From: Haloarcula limicola
Lineage (GTDB): Archaea > Halobacteriota > Halobacteria > Halobacteriales > Haloarculaceae
DNA length: 64,000 bases
Direction: 5' to 3'
Assembly: GCF_010119205.1 (NCBI RefSeq)
Contig: NZ_WRXM01000001.1
Coordinates: 1-64,000 of the forward strand
The notes under the pieces are model-generated. The model was not told where the DNA came from, searched no databases, and saw only the letters and a list, made by a program, of their open reading frames with translations. Below, piece by piece: positions 8,677 through 15,249 of this stretch (position 1 is its first letter; each line of letters opens with the position of its first letter). A program made the translations under genes and the position numbers.

Positions 8677-9918
8677 ATGTCGGACGGGGTCCCCGCCGAA
8701 GAGTTTCGCCGGTCGCTGTCGCTGCTCGCCACCGAGTGGTGGGTACTCGTCGGCGGGCTCGCGGGGTACCTGTTCTACGGCACGTGGGTCGTCCTCACCG
8801 GGATTGCCGTCGGCCGCATCGTGCCAAGCTTCGCGGATGCAACCGTGCTGACCGTCGGCGGCGTGGCCATCACGGGACTCTCGGCCGCCGCCCTCGCGCT
8901 GTGGCTCCTCGCACCTGCGCTCGTAGCCGCGCGGCTGACGAACGGTCGGTTCCGAAACAGACACGGGAACCTCGCGAAGCGATACCGGCTGAACCACCCG
9001 AGTGTTCTCGTCGCGCCACCGGGGGCCCTCTTACTCGGCTGCCTGTTGGTGTCGCTCGCCATCGGGCCGACATTGGCCGTCACGGTTGTGGCGCTCGTAG
9101 CCAGCGTCCACCTGCTCGTACGGACCGTCGTCTACGGCTATCGGGTGTACTCGCTGTCGGTGCCGCCGCTGTTCACGCTGTTTCTCTACGTGACTGCCGC
9201 GATGCTCGCGGCCGGGTGGCTCGTTCAGGCGACGTTCCTCGGTAGCGTGAGTCCGTCCATCGGGAGGCTGCTGACCGCCGCTGGCGTCGACGGCGTCGTC
9301 GAGACGGGGTTCGAAATGACCGGCGTCGGCCCGAGTGCGGCGCTCGCCGCCGTGGTCGCGGTTCCCGCGCTCCTCTCGACGGCGTACCTCCTCGCTCAGC
9401 AGGTCGCCGGCGCGATCGTCAGGTCGAAAGCCCCCCTCGCCGAGCCGTCGCGCCGGCCCGGCCAGCGGTTCCCGATCATGCCGCCGGTCGCGCGGGCGGA
9501 AGGGGGACCAAGCGACGCTCGGGCCGAATCGACGAGTGACCGCGCTATCGAGGACGGAACGCTGCCGGACGAGGGCGGCGAGAGGGACGAGAACGCGGCC
9601 GATCGCGGGACGGTGGAGACCCCGGTCGAAGAACGAGGCGGAGACGACCGTTCCTCGAACACGCGGGTGTTCACGCCGGACGAAGCGGTTCCAGAAGAGA
9701 CGGAGACGAACGTGGGTGCGGGGGTGACGACGTTCGACGACGCGGACGATTCCGTGGATACCGAAGGCGAGGACGACGGGTGGCTGGACGACACGGCGGT
9801 GTTCTCGCCGGAGCGCCGCGACGCGTCAACGTCCGAGGCGTGTCCCGCCTGCGGCCGGGAGATCCCGCCGGAGACGACGGCGACGTTCTGTCCCGACTGC
9901 GGCGAGCGCCTCGACTAG
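8677..9918 (+). CDS. Six-TM membrane protein with C-terminal zinc ribbon
   Basis: A 413-residue protein of unknown function. About six hydrophobic helices occupy residues 15-260 (the first includes WWVLVGGLAGYLFYG). A cytoplasmic, acidic, low-complexity tail follows, ending in a Cys4 zinc ribbon (CPACGREIPPE...CPDCGERLD). ATG 8677 is preferred because the reading frame before it holds only six codons and the downstream sequence is the start of a typical acidic N-terminus. It follows the FHA/zinc-ribbon gene by 39 bases on the same strand and shares its Cys4 ribbon style, so it may be the membrane partner of the phospho-signalling block. Its stop codon overlaps the stop of archease on the other strand. 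Confidence 0.75.
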   Translation: MSDGVPAEEFRRSLSLLATEWWVLVGGLAGYLFYGTWVVLTGIAVGRIVPSFADATVLTVGGVAITGLSAAALALWLLAPALVAARLTNGRFRNRHGNLAKRYRLNHPSVLVAPPGALLLGCLLVSLAIGPTLAVTVVALVASVHLLVRTVVYGYRVYSLSVPPLFTLFLYVTAAMLAAGWLVQATFLGSVSPSIGRLLTAAGVDGVVETGFEMTGVGPSAALAAVVAVPALLSTAYLLAQQVAGAIVRSKAPLAEPSRRPGQRFPIMPPVARAEGGPSDARAESTSDRAIEDGTLPDEGGERDENAADRGTVETPVEERGGDDRSSNTRVFTPDEAVPEETETNVGAGVTTFDDADDSVDTEGEDDGWLDDTAVFSPERRDASTSEACPACGREIPPETTATFCPDCGERLD

Positions 9919-10325
9919 ACGTCGAAGACGACGTAAGCGCGCCAGCCGTCGGGCGTCGATTCGACGGCCATCTCGGAGTAGGTGACGGCTTTCACCTCTC
10001 TGGCGGTGACCGCTTCGAGCGGGACACCGCGGGCGCTCGCCTCGACGCGCCACTCGCCACCCTCCTCTGTGACGGCGGCGTCGTTTTCGACCGGGAGGAC
10101 GTTCCGAACGTCCCGCTCGTAGATGAGTTCGTCGAGGTAATCGAACAGGAGCGCCTCGACGGACTCCGCGGTGACGCGGAGGTCGAAGCGCTCGCCCGCG
10201 TCGGGGACCGTCTCGCACATCGCGGCGGCGAGGCCGTCGGCCATCGCGGCGAACGTCTCGTCGAGGGTCCCGCCGGTGGCCTCGACGGCGACGTCTGCCG
10301 TGTGGGAACGGAGGGTGAACGGCAT
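9915..10325 (-). CDS. Archease
   Basis: A 136-residue protein of the archease family, which promotes multiple turnover of the RNA ligase RtcB during tRNA splicing. Family features visible are the N-terminal HTADVAVEATG, the central LLFDYLDELIYERD helix, and the C-terminal EVKAVTYSEMAV strand; acidic residues that bind calcium in relatives (Asp of HTAD) are present. Full family length. Its TAG stop and the TAG of the convergent membrane protein gene share the palindrome CTAG. No rtcB gene is in this window. Confidence 0.92.
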   Translation of the reverse strand: MPFTLRSHTADVAVEATGGTLDETFAAMADGLAAAMCETVPDAGERFDLRVTAESVEALLFDYLDELIYERDVRNVLPVENDAAVTEEGGEWRVEASARGVPLEAVTAREVKAVTYSEMAVESTPDGWRAYVVFDV

Positions 10326-10951
10326 CGCTCGACGGTTCGCTCCTCGCCGAAAAAGAGGTGCGGGTTCTCGAGATCTCGGGCGACGGCTGGCTGTGTCACG
10401 GGTTACCGAACGTGCAGTAGATTTAATATGTGTTCCTGAGATGGATAAAATACGTCACACGAAGCGACGTGGTGTTCCCATGACCGACAACATCCAGGCC
10501 CCATCGTCCGCGCCCGACGCACGCTGTGCGTACAGCGTGCCGACGGCCCCCGGACGCGGCGAGCGTGCCGCGTCCGGGATTCCCTTTATCGGGGCTTGGA
10601 TCGGTCGGGTGAACGCCCGTCCGTCCCGCCTCGCATAGGGACACAGCGCCGCCGTGGGACGGTTGTCCGGTCGCGCGGACGCCCACTGCGGCGGCGCTTC
10701 GATCTCGTCTTCCGACGCCCCGATTCGCCGGCGACGCCGCTGCCGACGACCGCCGGGCGCTCAACTACCTTCGTGGGTAGACGGTTCGCTCGGTGACAGA
10801 CGACCGTCGTCCGTCCTCACGAGCCGGGCGTGATCGGGTGCTCGGAAACGACCAACTGGTGAGAGATGTCTCCGTCGAGCGACCGCTGTGTCGCCCCACC
10901 GACGGACTCGATCGGCGAGTCCACGCCCGGTTCGACTCCGGCCGTCGGTCT
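10326..10951. other. Gene-poor interval with promoter-like elements and strong hairpins
   Basis: No convincing protein gene is seen in these 626 bases. AT-rich elements occur at 10421-10428 (ATTTAATA) and 10444-10450 (GATAAAATAC). The second lies about 30 bases before an ATG at 10480 that opens a 52-codon frame ending at 10638 (MTDNIQAPSS...). That frame could be a leaderless microprotein, but it is crossed by two perfect hairpins and its composition is ordinary for non-coding high-GC DNA. From 10700 to 10951 nothing recognisable was found; the in-frame stretch before the next gene is Arg-rich and unlike haloarchaeal protein. Confidence 0.5.
10519..10697 (+). ncRNA. Candidate structured RNA (three strong stem-loops)
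   Basis: Stem 1 has perfect 9-bp arms (10519-10527 and 10532-10540) with a 4-base loop. Stem 2 has perfect 12-bp arms (10549-10560 and 10567-10578) with a 6-base loop. Stem 3 is compound: 8 bp (10646-10653 with 10690-10697), then 5 bp (GTGGG with CCCAC), then an inner 5-bp hairpin at 10665-10680. A promoter-like element lies about 70-90 bases upstream. The strand is inferred from that element. No motif of SRP RNA or RNase P RNA was recognised, so the identity is open; it could also be a structured untranslated region. Confidence 0.35.
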
Positions 10952-11269
10952 ATGTCGCTGAAAGCGACTGTCCCCGTCGAGGCATCGGCCGAAGTCTCGC
11001 TGCGGGTCCCCCGCGGCGGTTCCGAAGACTTAGAGAGCGGCGTCGCCGGCGTCGTCGAGAACGTCGACGGCGTCGCCGAGGTCACGGTGCGGCGAGTCCG
11101 CGGCGTCCGGCCGACGTTCACCGACCTCCGGGTCGACGCCGACCTGCGAGTGTCGATCACCGTCACCGACGACGGCGACGACGCCGCACTCGAGGCTGTG
11201 GTGACAGAATGCCTCGCCGACGGGTTCGGTATCCTCGCCGTCGACGATCTCGTCGTCGAGGACGCGTAA
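10952..11269 (+). CDS. Hypothetical protein, 105 residues
   Basis: A small acidic protein with no family recognised. The composition (rich in Asp, Val, Glu) and strong G or C preference at third codon positions are those of a real haloarchaeal gene. Alternating Val/Leu strands (VSLRVPRGG, AEVTVRRVRG, DLRVSITVTDDG) and a helix (AALEAVVTECLADG) would suit a small alpha/beta fold of two strand-helix units, but this is a guess. ATG 10952 is chosen because the 53 codons before it in frame are Arg-rich and look non-coding. No clear partner gene; the next gene is on the other strand. Confidence 0.6.
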   Translation: MSLKATVPVEASAEVSLRVPRGGSEDLESGVAGVVENVDGVAEVTVRRVRGVRPTFTDLRVDADLRVSITVTDDGDDAALEAVVTECLADGFGILAVDDLVVEDA

Positions 11270-11304
11270 CCCGCGCTTCGGCTCTCCCCCCGCTGGCTCC
11301 CCGC

Positions 11305-11369
11305 CTCTCCGCGTCCACTGGCGGACGCCGGACATCCTCCGGTCTCTGGGTTCGACCCCCGGCGGAGAG
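11305..11369 (+). other. tRNA-like cloverleaf, 65 bases, not a standard tRNA
   Basis: The segment can fold as a cloverleaf. It has a perfect 7-bp end stem (CTCTCCG with CGGAGAG), a small hairpin TCC/GGA whose loop holds GG, a 5-bp arm (one G-T pair) around a 7-base loop ACATCCT, and an arm CTGGG/CCCGG around the T-loop-like TTCGACC. It is too short for a normal tRNA, lacks T33, has a two-base variable region and begins with C-G. It could be a degraded tRNA, a tRNA mimic or chance. It lies between a hypothetical gene and the 3' end of the MutS-like gene. Confidence 0.25.
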
Positions 11370-11521
11370 AGGATCGACGAATGCGAACCACGTATCTCAT
11401 CGCCATCGCGGAACAGCGACGAAAGCAGCGAGACGACGACCGCCGACGCGCCCGCCGTCGGTAACACCGCGGGTTTTCCCGCCGCTGTCGTGACCGAGCA
11501 GCCGTCGGCCCGCCGACTGGC

Positions 11522-13279
11522 TCACTCTCCCTCGTTCCAGCGAACGTCGGAGAGGGTTCGCTGCACCGCTTCCTCGCCGACGGCTTGCGCGAGCGTCTCG
11601 AAGCCGCCGCGCTCGACGGGGTCGTTGGCGTTGGCGACCAGTCGCGAGACGATGAACTCCGGCGTGGACTTCCCGACGGTGCCGAAGCGGGGCTGATAGT
11701 CCACCTGTAAGTTCAGGTCGGAGTCCAGCCCCTCGGCGAAGATGCCGTCGACGCGGGCGGCGTCGGGGAGCGGTTCGAGGTCCGCCGCGAGGTGCGTGAC
11801 GAAGACGCCCAGCGCGTCGCGGTCGACGGTCAGCGTGACGAGGCCGTGCAACAGGTTCGCCGCCGAACCGGGTTCGGTGATGGCCTCGAACTCGTCGACG
11901 AGCATCAGGGTCCGGTCGCCGCCGGTCAGCGGCGGGACGACCGACCGGAGCGTCGATTCGAGGACGCCCGCGTTGAACGAGGCGTGTCGGCGGTGGAAGA
12001 CGACGGTGTCGACGACGCCGACCTCCGCGGCGTCGGCGGGGACCGGCAGCCCCATCTGCGCGAGCAACTGGACCTGACAGAGCGTCTCCAGCAGGGTCGT
12101 CTTCCCGCCGGAGTTCGCGCCGGTGAGAACCGCCACCCGGTCGCCGCTGGGCGGGGCGTCGGTCCGCTCGATGTCGAGCGCGTGGTCGCCGACGGCGTAG
12201 GTGACCGGTTGCACGTCGTCGGCGTCGGCGAGCGTGAGGTTGCGGGCGTTTCGCACGGCTATCGTCTCGCGGTCGACGAACGTCGGTCGCGTCAGGTCGT
12301 AGGCGATGGCGAACCGAGCCAGCGAGACGGCCAGCGAGACCTCGTCGACGACGGTGACGGCCGCGTCGATGTCCTCGCGCGCGGCCGCGAGGTTGTCTTC
12401 CAGTCGCTCGGCGACCGCGGTTTCGCGCTCCTCGACGGCGGTCCGGAGCGACCGGCGCAGCTCGCGGAGGGCGGCGTCGACGAAGTCCTGTGCATCCGTC
12501 GCTTCGCTCGGCATCGCGTCGCGGACTCGCGTGGCGTCCATCCCCGTCTCGTCGGTGACGTACCGGACGAGCGCGTCCTGGAAGTCGGCCGGGCGGCGCG
12601 CCCCGTCCTGGACGGCCTCGACCACCTCGGGCGTGGCGGCCGCCAAGTCCTCGACTTCGCCGAGCTGCGTGCGGAGGCGGTCGAGTTCCGCGTCGGCCCC
12701 CTCGCCGACGCGTTCGCCCTCGCCGGCGAGACCGGCCAGCGCCGCCCGAGCGTCTTCGAGCGCGTCGGTATCGAGCGCCGCCACCTGCTCGAAGACGCCG
12801 TCCCCGACGCCGGTCTCCAGCAGCGCGAGCGCCGTCTCGACGGCCGCTCGCTCGCCGGTCTCCGCGTCGTAGCGGTCGAAGGCGTCGAGGACGGCCCGCT
12901 GGTCGTCGTCGGCGAGGTCGCTCCAGGTCCCCTTGGCTTCGAGGACGTCGTCCAGTCGCTCGGTCATCGCCTCGCGGGTGGGCAGCGGCGTCAGGACGCG
13001 AATCCTGTCGGCGGCGTCGGCCGTGACCGCGTACTCCTCGGCGAGGTCCAGCAGTTCCTTGTAGACGTCGCGGGTGTCTCGGGTCGCCAGCAGATCCATC
13101 GACTCGGCTCCAGTCGCTCGCCGGAGGATGCGCGTCGCCCGCCCGCGGGAGAGTCCCGCGGCGGTCAGCGTCCGCGTGTTCGCCGTCTCGATGGCCTCGA
13201 CGGCCCGTTCGACGCCTAACTTCTCGGCCAGCAGCTCGGACGTCTTCGGTCCGATCCCCCAGTACTCCTCCAGTCGCAT
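11522..13279 (-). CDS. MutS-like ATPase with N-terminal helix-hairpin-helix
   Basis: A 585-residue protein of the MutS superfamily lacking the mismatch-reading N-terminal domains. It starts with a helix-hairpin-helix-like stretch (EYWGIGPKTSELLAEKL) that may touch DNA. A long helical core region follows, then the MutS ATPase domain: Walker A GANSGGKTT at 387-395, Walker B LMLVDEFEA around 460, and the VFVTHL switch. It is closest in layout to archaeal MutS-like proteins of the MutS2/MutS5 type. No Smr nuclease domain is seen at the C-terminus. A role in recombination or branched-DNA handling is more likely than classical mismatch repair, but this is inference. It stands alone, convergent with small genes to its left. 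Confidence 0.85.
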   Translation of the reverse strand: MRLEEYWGIGPKTSELLAEKLGVERAVEAIETANTRTLTAAGLSRGRATRILRRATGAESMDLLATRDTRDVYKELLDLAEEYAVTADAADRIRVLTPLPTREAMTERLDDVLEAKGTWSDLADDDQRAVLDAFDRYDAETGERAAVETALALLETGVGDGVFEQVAALDTDALEDARAALAGLAGEGERVGEGADAELDRLRTQLGEVEDLAAATPEVVEAVQDGARRPADFQDALVRYVTDETGMDATRVRDAMPSEATDAQDFVDAALRELRRSLRTAVEERETAVAERLEDNLAAAREDIDAAVTVVDEVSLAVSLARFAIAYDLTRPTFVDRETIAVRNARNLTLADADDVQPVTYAVGDHALDIERTDAPPSGDRVAVLTGANSGGKTTLLETLCQVQLLAQMGLPVPADAAEVGVVDTVVFHRRHASFNAGVLESTLRSVVPPLTGGDRTLMLVDEFEAITEPGSAANLLHGLVTLTVDRDALGVFVTHLAADLEPLPDAARVDGIFAEGLDSDLNLQVDYQPRFGTVGKSTPEFIVSRLVANANDPVERGGFETLAQAVGEEAVQRTLSDVRWNEGE

Positions 13280-13367
13280 GGGCCAGCGGACGGGTCGCCG
13301 CCGTTTAGTCGTTTATCACGCGCCGTCGGCCTCGATCGAGGTGTGCGTCTCCCGCGTCTCGCCCGTC

Positions 13368-14234
13368 TCAGCCCTGTGTCTGCCCGGACCGCCCGCCGAC
13401 GGCCTCCAGTGACTCCCACGCTACTGCCCCCTGTTCGACGATGTTCGACGGCTGCAGCGCCGGATCCGTGAGCGTCTCTCGGGCGAGTTCGACGGGCCCG
13501 GCACGCGGTGCCGGGAGCGCGCTCGGATCGCTCGTCTCGAAGGGCGCTTCGGTGGCGTCGCCAACGACGACGCGCATCGCCATGCCGTACGTCTCGTGGG
13601 GCGAACACAGCAGGTCGTAGACGCCCGGCGTCTCGAAAGCGTAGAGCCACGTCGACGGGACGGGTCCGCGGGGACTACCGCCCTGCTGTCCCCCATTCTG
13701 CGGTCCACCGCCGCCTTGCCCGTCTCCCTGTCCGCCACCCTGTTGATCGCCGCTCTGCTGTCCAGCGCCTCCCTGTCCGCCTTCGCCGCCTCCGTCCATC
13801 TCGGCCGGCGGCTCGATCTGGTCGTCGGCGATCGAGCGCGGTTGCCAGCCCAGTATCGGCGAGGAGAAGGCGTGCACGCCGGTCGGCACCCGGCGTCGCA
13901 TCCCGAAGGCCGGGTGGTAGCTGACGACGTTGTGGTCCGGCGTGGTGAAGACGAACTTGATCACGTCGCCCGGCCGGAGGTGGAGACCGGTCGGCTGATA
14001 GAAGAAGTCGACCGGCCGATCCGGATTGGTCGGCGGCCCCCGTATCAGCGTCTCGACTTCGTAGACCGTACCCGCACCGTCACCGGGTGAAGGGGTGTCG
14101 CCGCCTTGTCCGTCATCTGTCTGTCCGTCGTCGGTCTGTGCGGTCGCCGTTCCGCCGAGTCCCGACAGCACCGCGCCCGCGCCGAGCGCCTTCATCACGT
14201 CCCGCCGCGAGGAGTCGAGTGGATGTCGTTCCAT
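13368..14234 (-). CDS. Halocyanin-like secreted cupredoxin with Gly/Gln insert
   Basis: A 288-residue protein with a Tat signal (SRRDVMKALGAGAVLSG, twin Arg at 10-11) and a plastocyanin-like domain that should bind one copper ion outside the membrane for electron transfer. Candidate ligands are H101, C210, H213 and M218 (LLCSPHETYGMAM). There is no lipobox Cys after the signal, so it may be free or held by its signal helix. Residues about 147-188 are an insert made almost only of Gly and Gln, lying inside the cupredoxin fold between the first His and the Cys ligand. ATG 14234 is preferred over a TTG four codons upstream. Confidence 0.8.
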   Translation of the reverse strand: MERHPLDSSRRDVMKALGAGAVLSGLGGTATAQTDDGQTDDGQGGDTPSPGDGAGTVYEVETLIRGPPTNPDRPVDFFYQPTGLHLRPGDVIKFVFTTPDHNVVSYHPAFGMRRRVPTGVHAFSSPILGWQPRSIADDQIEPPAEMDGGGEGGQGGAGQQSGDQQGGGQGDGQGGGGPQNGGQQGGSPRGPVPSTWLYAFETPGVYDLLCSPHETYGMAMRVVVGDATEAPFETSDPSALPAPRAGPVELARETLTDPALQPSNIVEQGAVAWESLEAVGGRSGQTQG

Positions 14235-14463
14235 GCCAGTACGCAACGGTCGACTGCACTTTGTTAACCTCTCTCAGTAGCGGAGCGCCGTTCACAGGAC
14301 GCCGTTACCGCCCAGACGGCCTCGAAACGCTGAACGTCACTATCGTGACAGGGTAAGTCGAGCGTAGCGAACGGCAGGCCGACCGTACCGAACCGACGAC
14401 GAGCGGGCAGTCGGCCGTCGGACCGAGCGGACCACTCAAGCCGCTGGCGTCGCATGCGACGGT

Positions 14464-15084
14464 ATGGACGAGTGGCGCACGGCCGACGACCCGGCCTGTC
14501 CCGCCTGCGGGAAGTCACTGGCAGCGACGGCGACGGCGTGCCCGGCCTGCGGCGAGCAGTTGGTCTCCGAAGAGGTGGCGGCCCTCCTCGACGAGCGGAT
14601 GAGCGCGGCCCACGACGGCGACGCGAACGCCGCGCCGCGGTGGGCCGTCCTCCTGACGGGGCTCGCGCTCGGAATCGCCATCGCGCCGCTGCTCGCCTAC
14701 GCCGTCGTCATCGCCGTCGGCGACCTGCCCCCTCTCGCGATCGGCGGCCTCCTGCTCGCCGGCTGGCTCGGGTCGGCGGCGGCGCTCGCTCGCCTCCCGA
14801 ACCCGAGTGCGGCGCTCGCTCGCGGGCTCTCCCTCGTCGTCGCCGGCGTTCTGGCCGTCATGGCGGCGCTGGGCTACGACTCGGTTTCCGGTGGCGGTGT
14901 CGGTTCGGATCGAACGCTCCTCGTCGCCGCCGCGCTGGCGGTTCCCGCCGTCGCTGCGGCGCTCTTGGCGCGGCGCGTCTCCGAGCGCGCCGCCCGGCAG
15001 GCCCGTGGCGAACCCGGTCCGCTCCACGAACGCGCGGGGTTCGGCAGCGACGGCACGGAAGAGTCTGCGGACGAGCGGCCCTGA
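14464..15084 (+). CDS. Zinc-ribbon membrane protein, four TM helices
   Basis: A 206-residue protein with an N-terminal Cys4 zinc ribbon (residues 12-33, CPACGKSLA...CPACGEQL), a short linker and about four membrane helices (for example WAVLLTGLALGIAIAPLLAY). The C-terminus is polar. No enzyme motif is visible. Proteins of this architecture are common in haloarchaea and mostly uncharacterised. The gene is divergent from the cupredoxin gene. Its TGA stop overlaps, as CTGA, the beginning of a short coding-like frame (15081-15230). Confidence 0.75.
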   Translation: MDEWRTADDPACPACGKSLAATATACPACGEQLVSEEVAALLDERMSAAHDGDANAAPRWAVLLTGLALGIAIAPLLAYAVVIAVGDLPPLAIGGLLLAGWLGSAAALARLPNPSAALARGLSLVVAGVLAVMAALGYDSVSGGGVGSDRTLLVAAALAVPAVAAALLARRVSERAARQARGEPGPLHERAGFGSDGTEESADERP

Positions 15085-15230
15085 CCGTCCACGTGGATGT
15101 CGACCGCCGCGGCGGCCTGCTCTCGGAGGCGATGGACGCGGACGAACGCCACACCTCATTCACCGTCCAGAACGCCGATCCGTCGGCCGTCGAAGGGCCG
15201 CTGTCCGACGCGATTCGGCGGCTGAGCTGA
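15081..15230 (+). CDS. Short coding-like frame, possible gene remnant
   Basis: About 49 codons with the codon bias and acidic composition of a real haloarchaeal gene (SEAMDADERHTSF, NADPSAVEGPLSDAIRRLS), overlapping the stop of the preceding gene by CTGA. No ATG is available. The start could be this CTG, the GTG at 15093, or none if it is the tail of a decayed gene. It ends 19 bases before the 3' end of the convergent lhr gene. No family is recognised. Confidence 0.35.
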   Translation: MTVHVDVDRRGGLLSEAMDADERHTSFTVQNADPSAVEGPLSDAIRRLS

Positions 15231-15249
15231 TCTTCCGAAATCGACTCGG

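Noticed and set aside
10171-10638. 155-codon plus-strand frame over archease
   Set aside because: Its first two thirds are antisense to archease and without family likeness. Only its last 52 codons (from 10480) are worth keeping as a possible microprotein.
10519-10697. SRP RNA or RNase P RNA identity for the hairpin region
   Set aside because: None of the conserved SRP helix-8 or RNase P core sequences was recognised.
11381-11464. 27-residue basic peptide (MRTTYLIAIAEQRRKQ...)
   Set aside because: No ribosome-binding site or promoter at the right distance, and composition is unlike local genes; too short to support.
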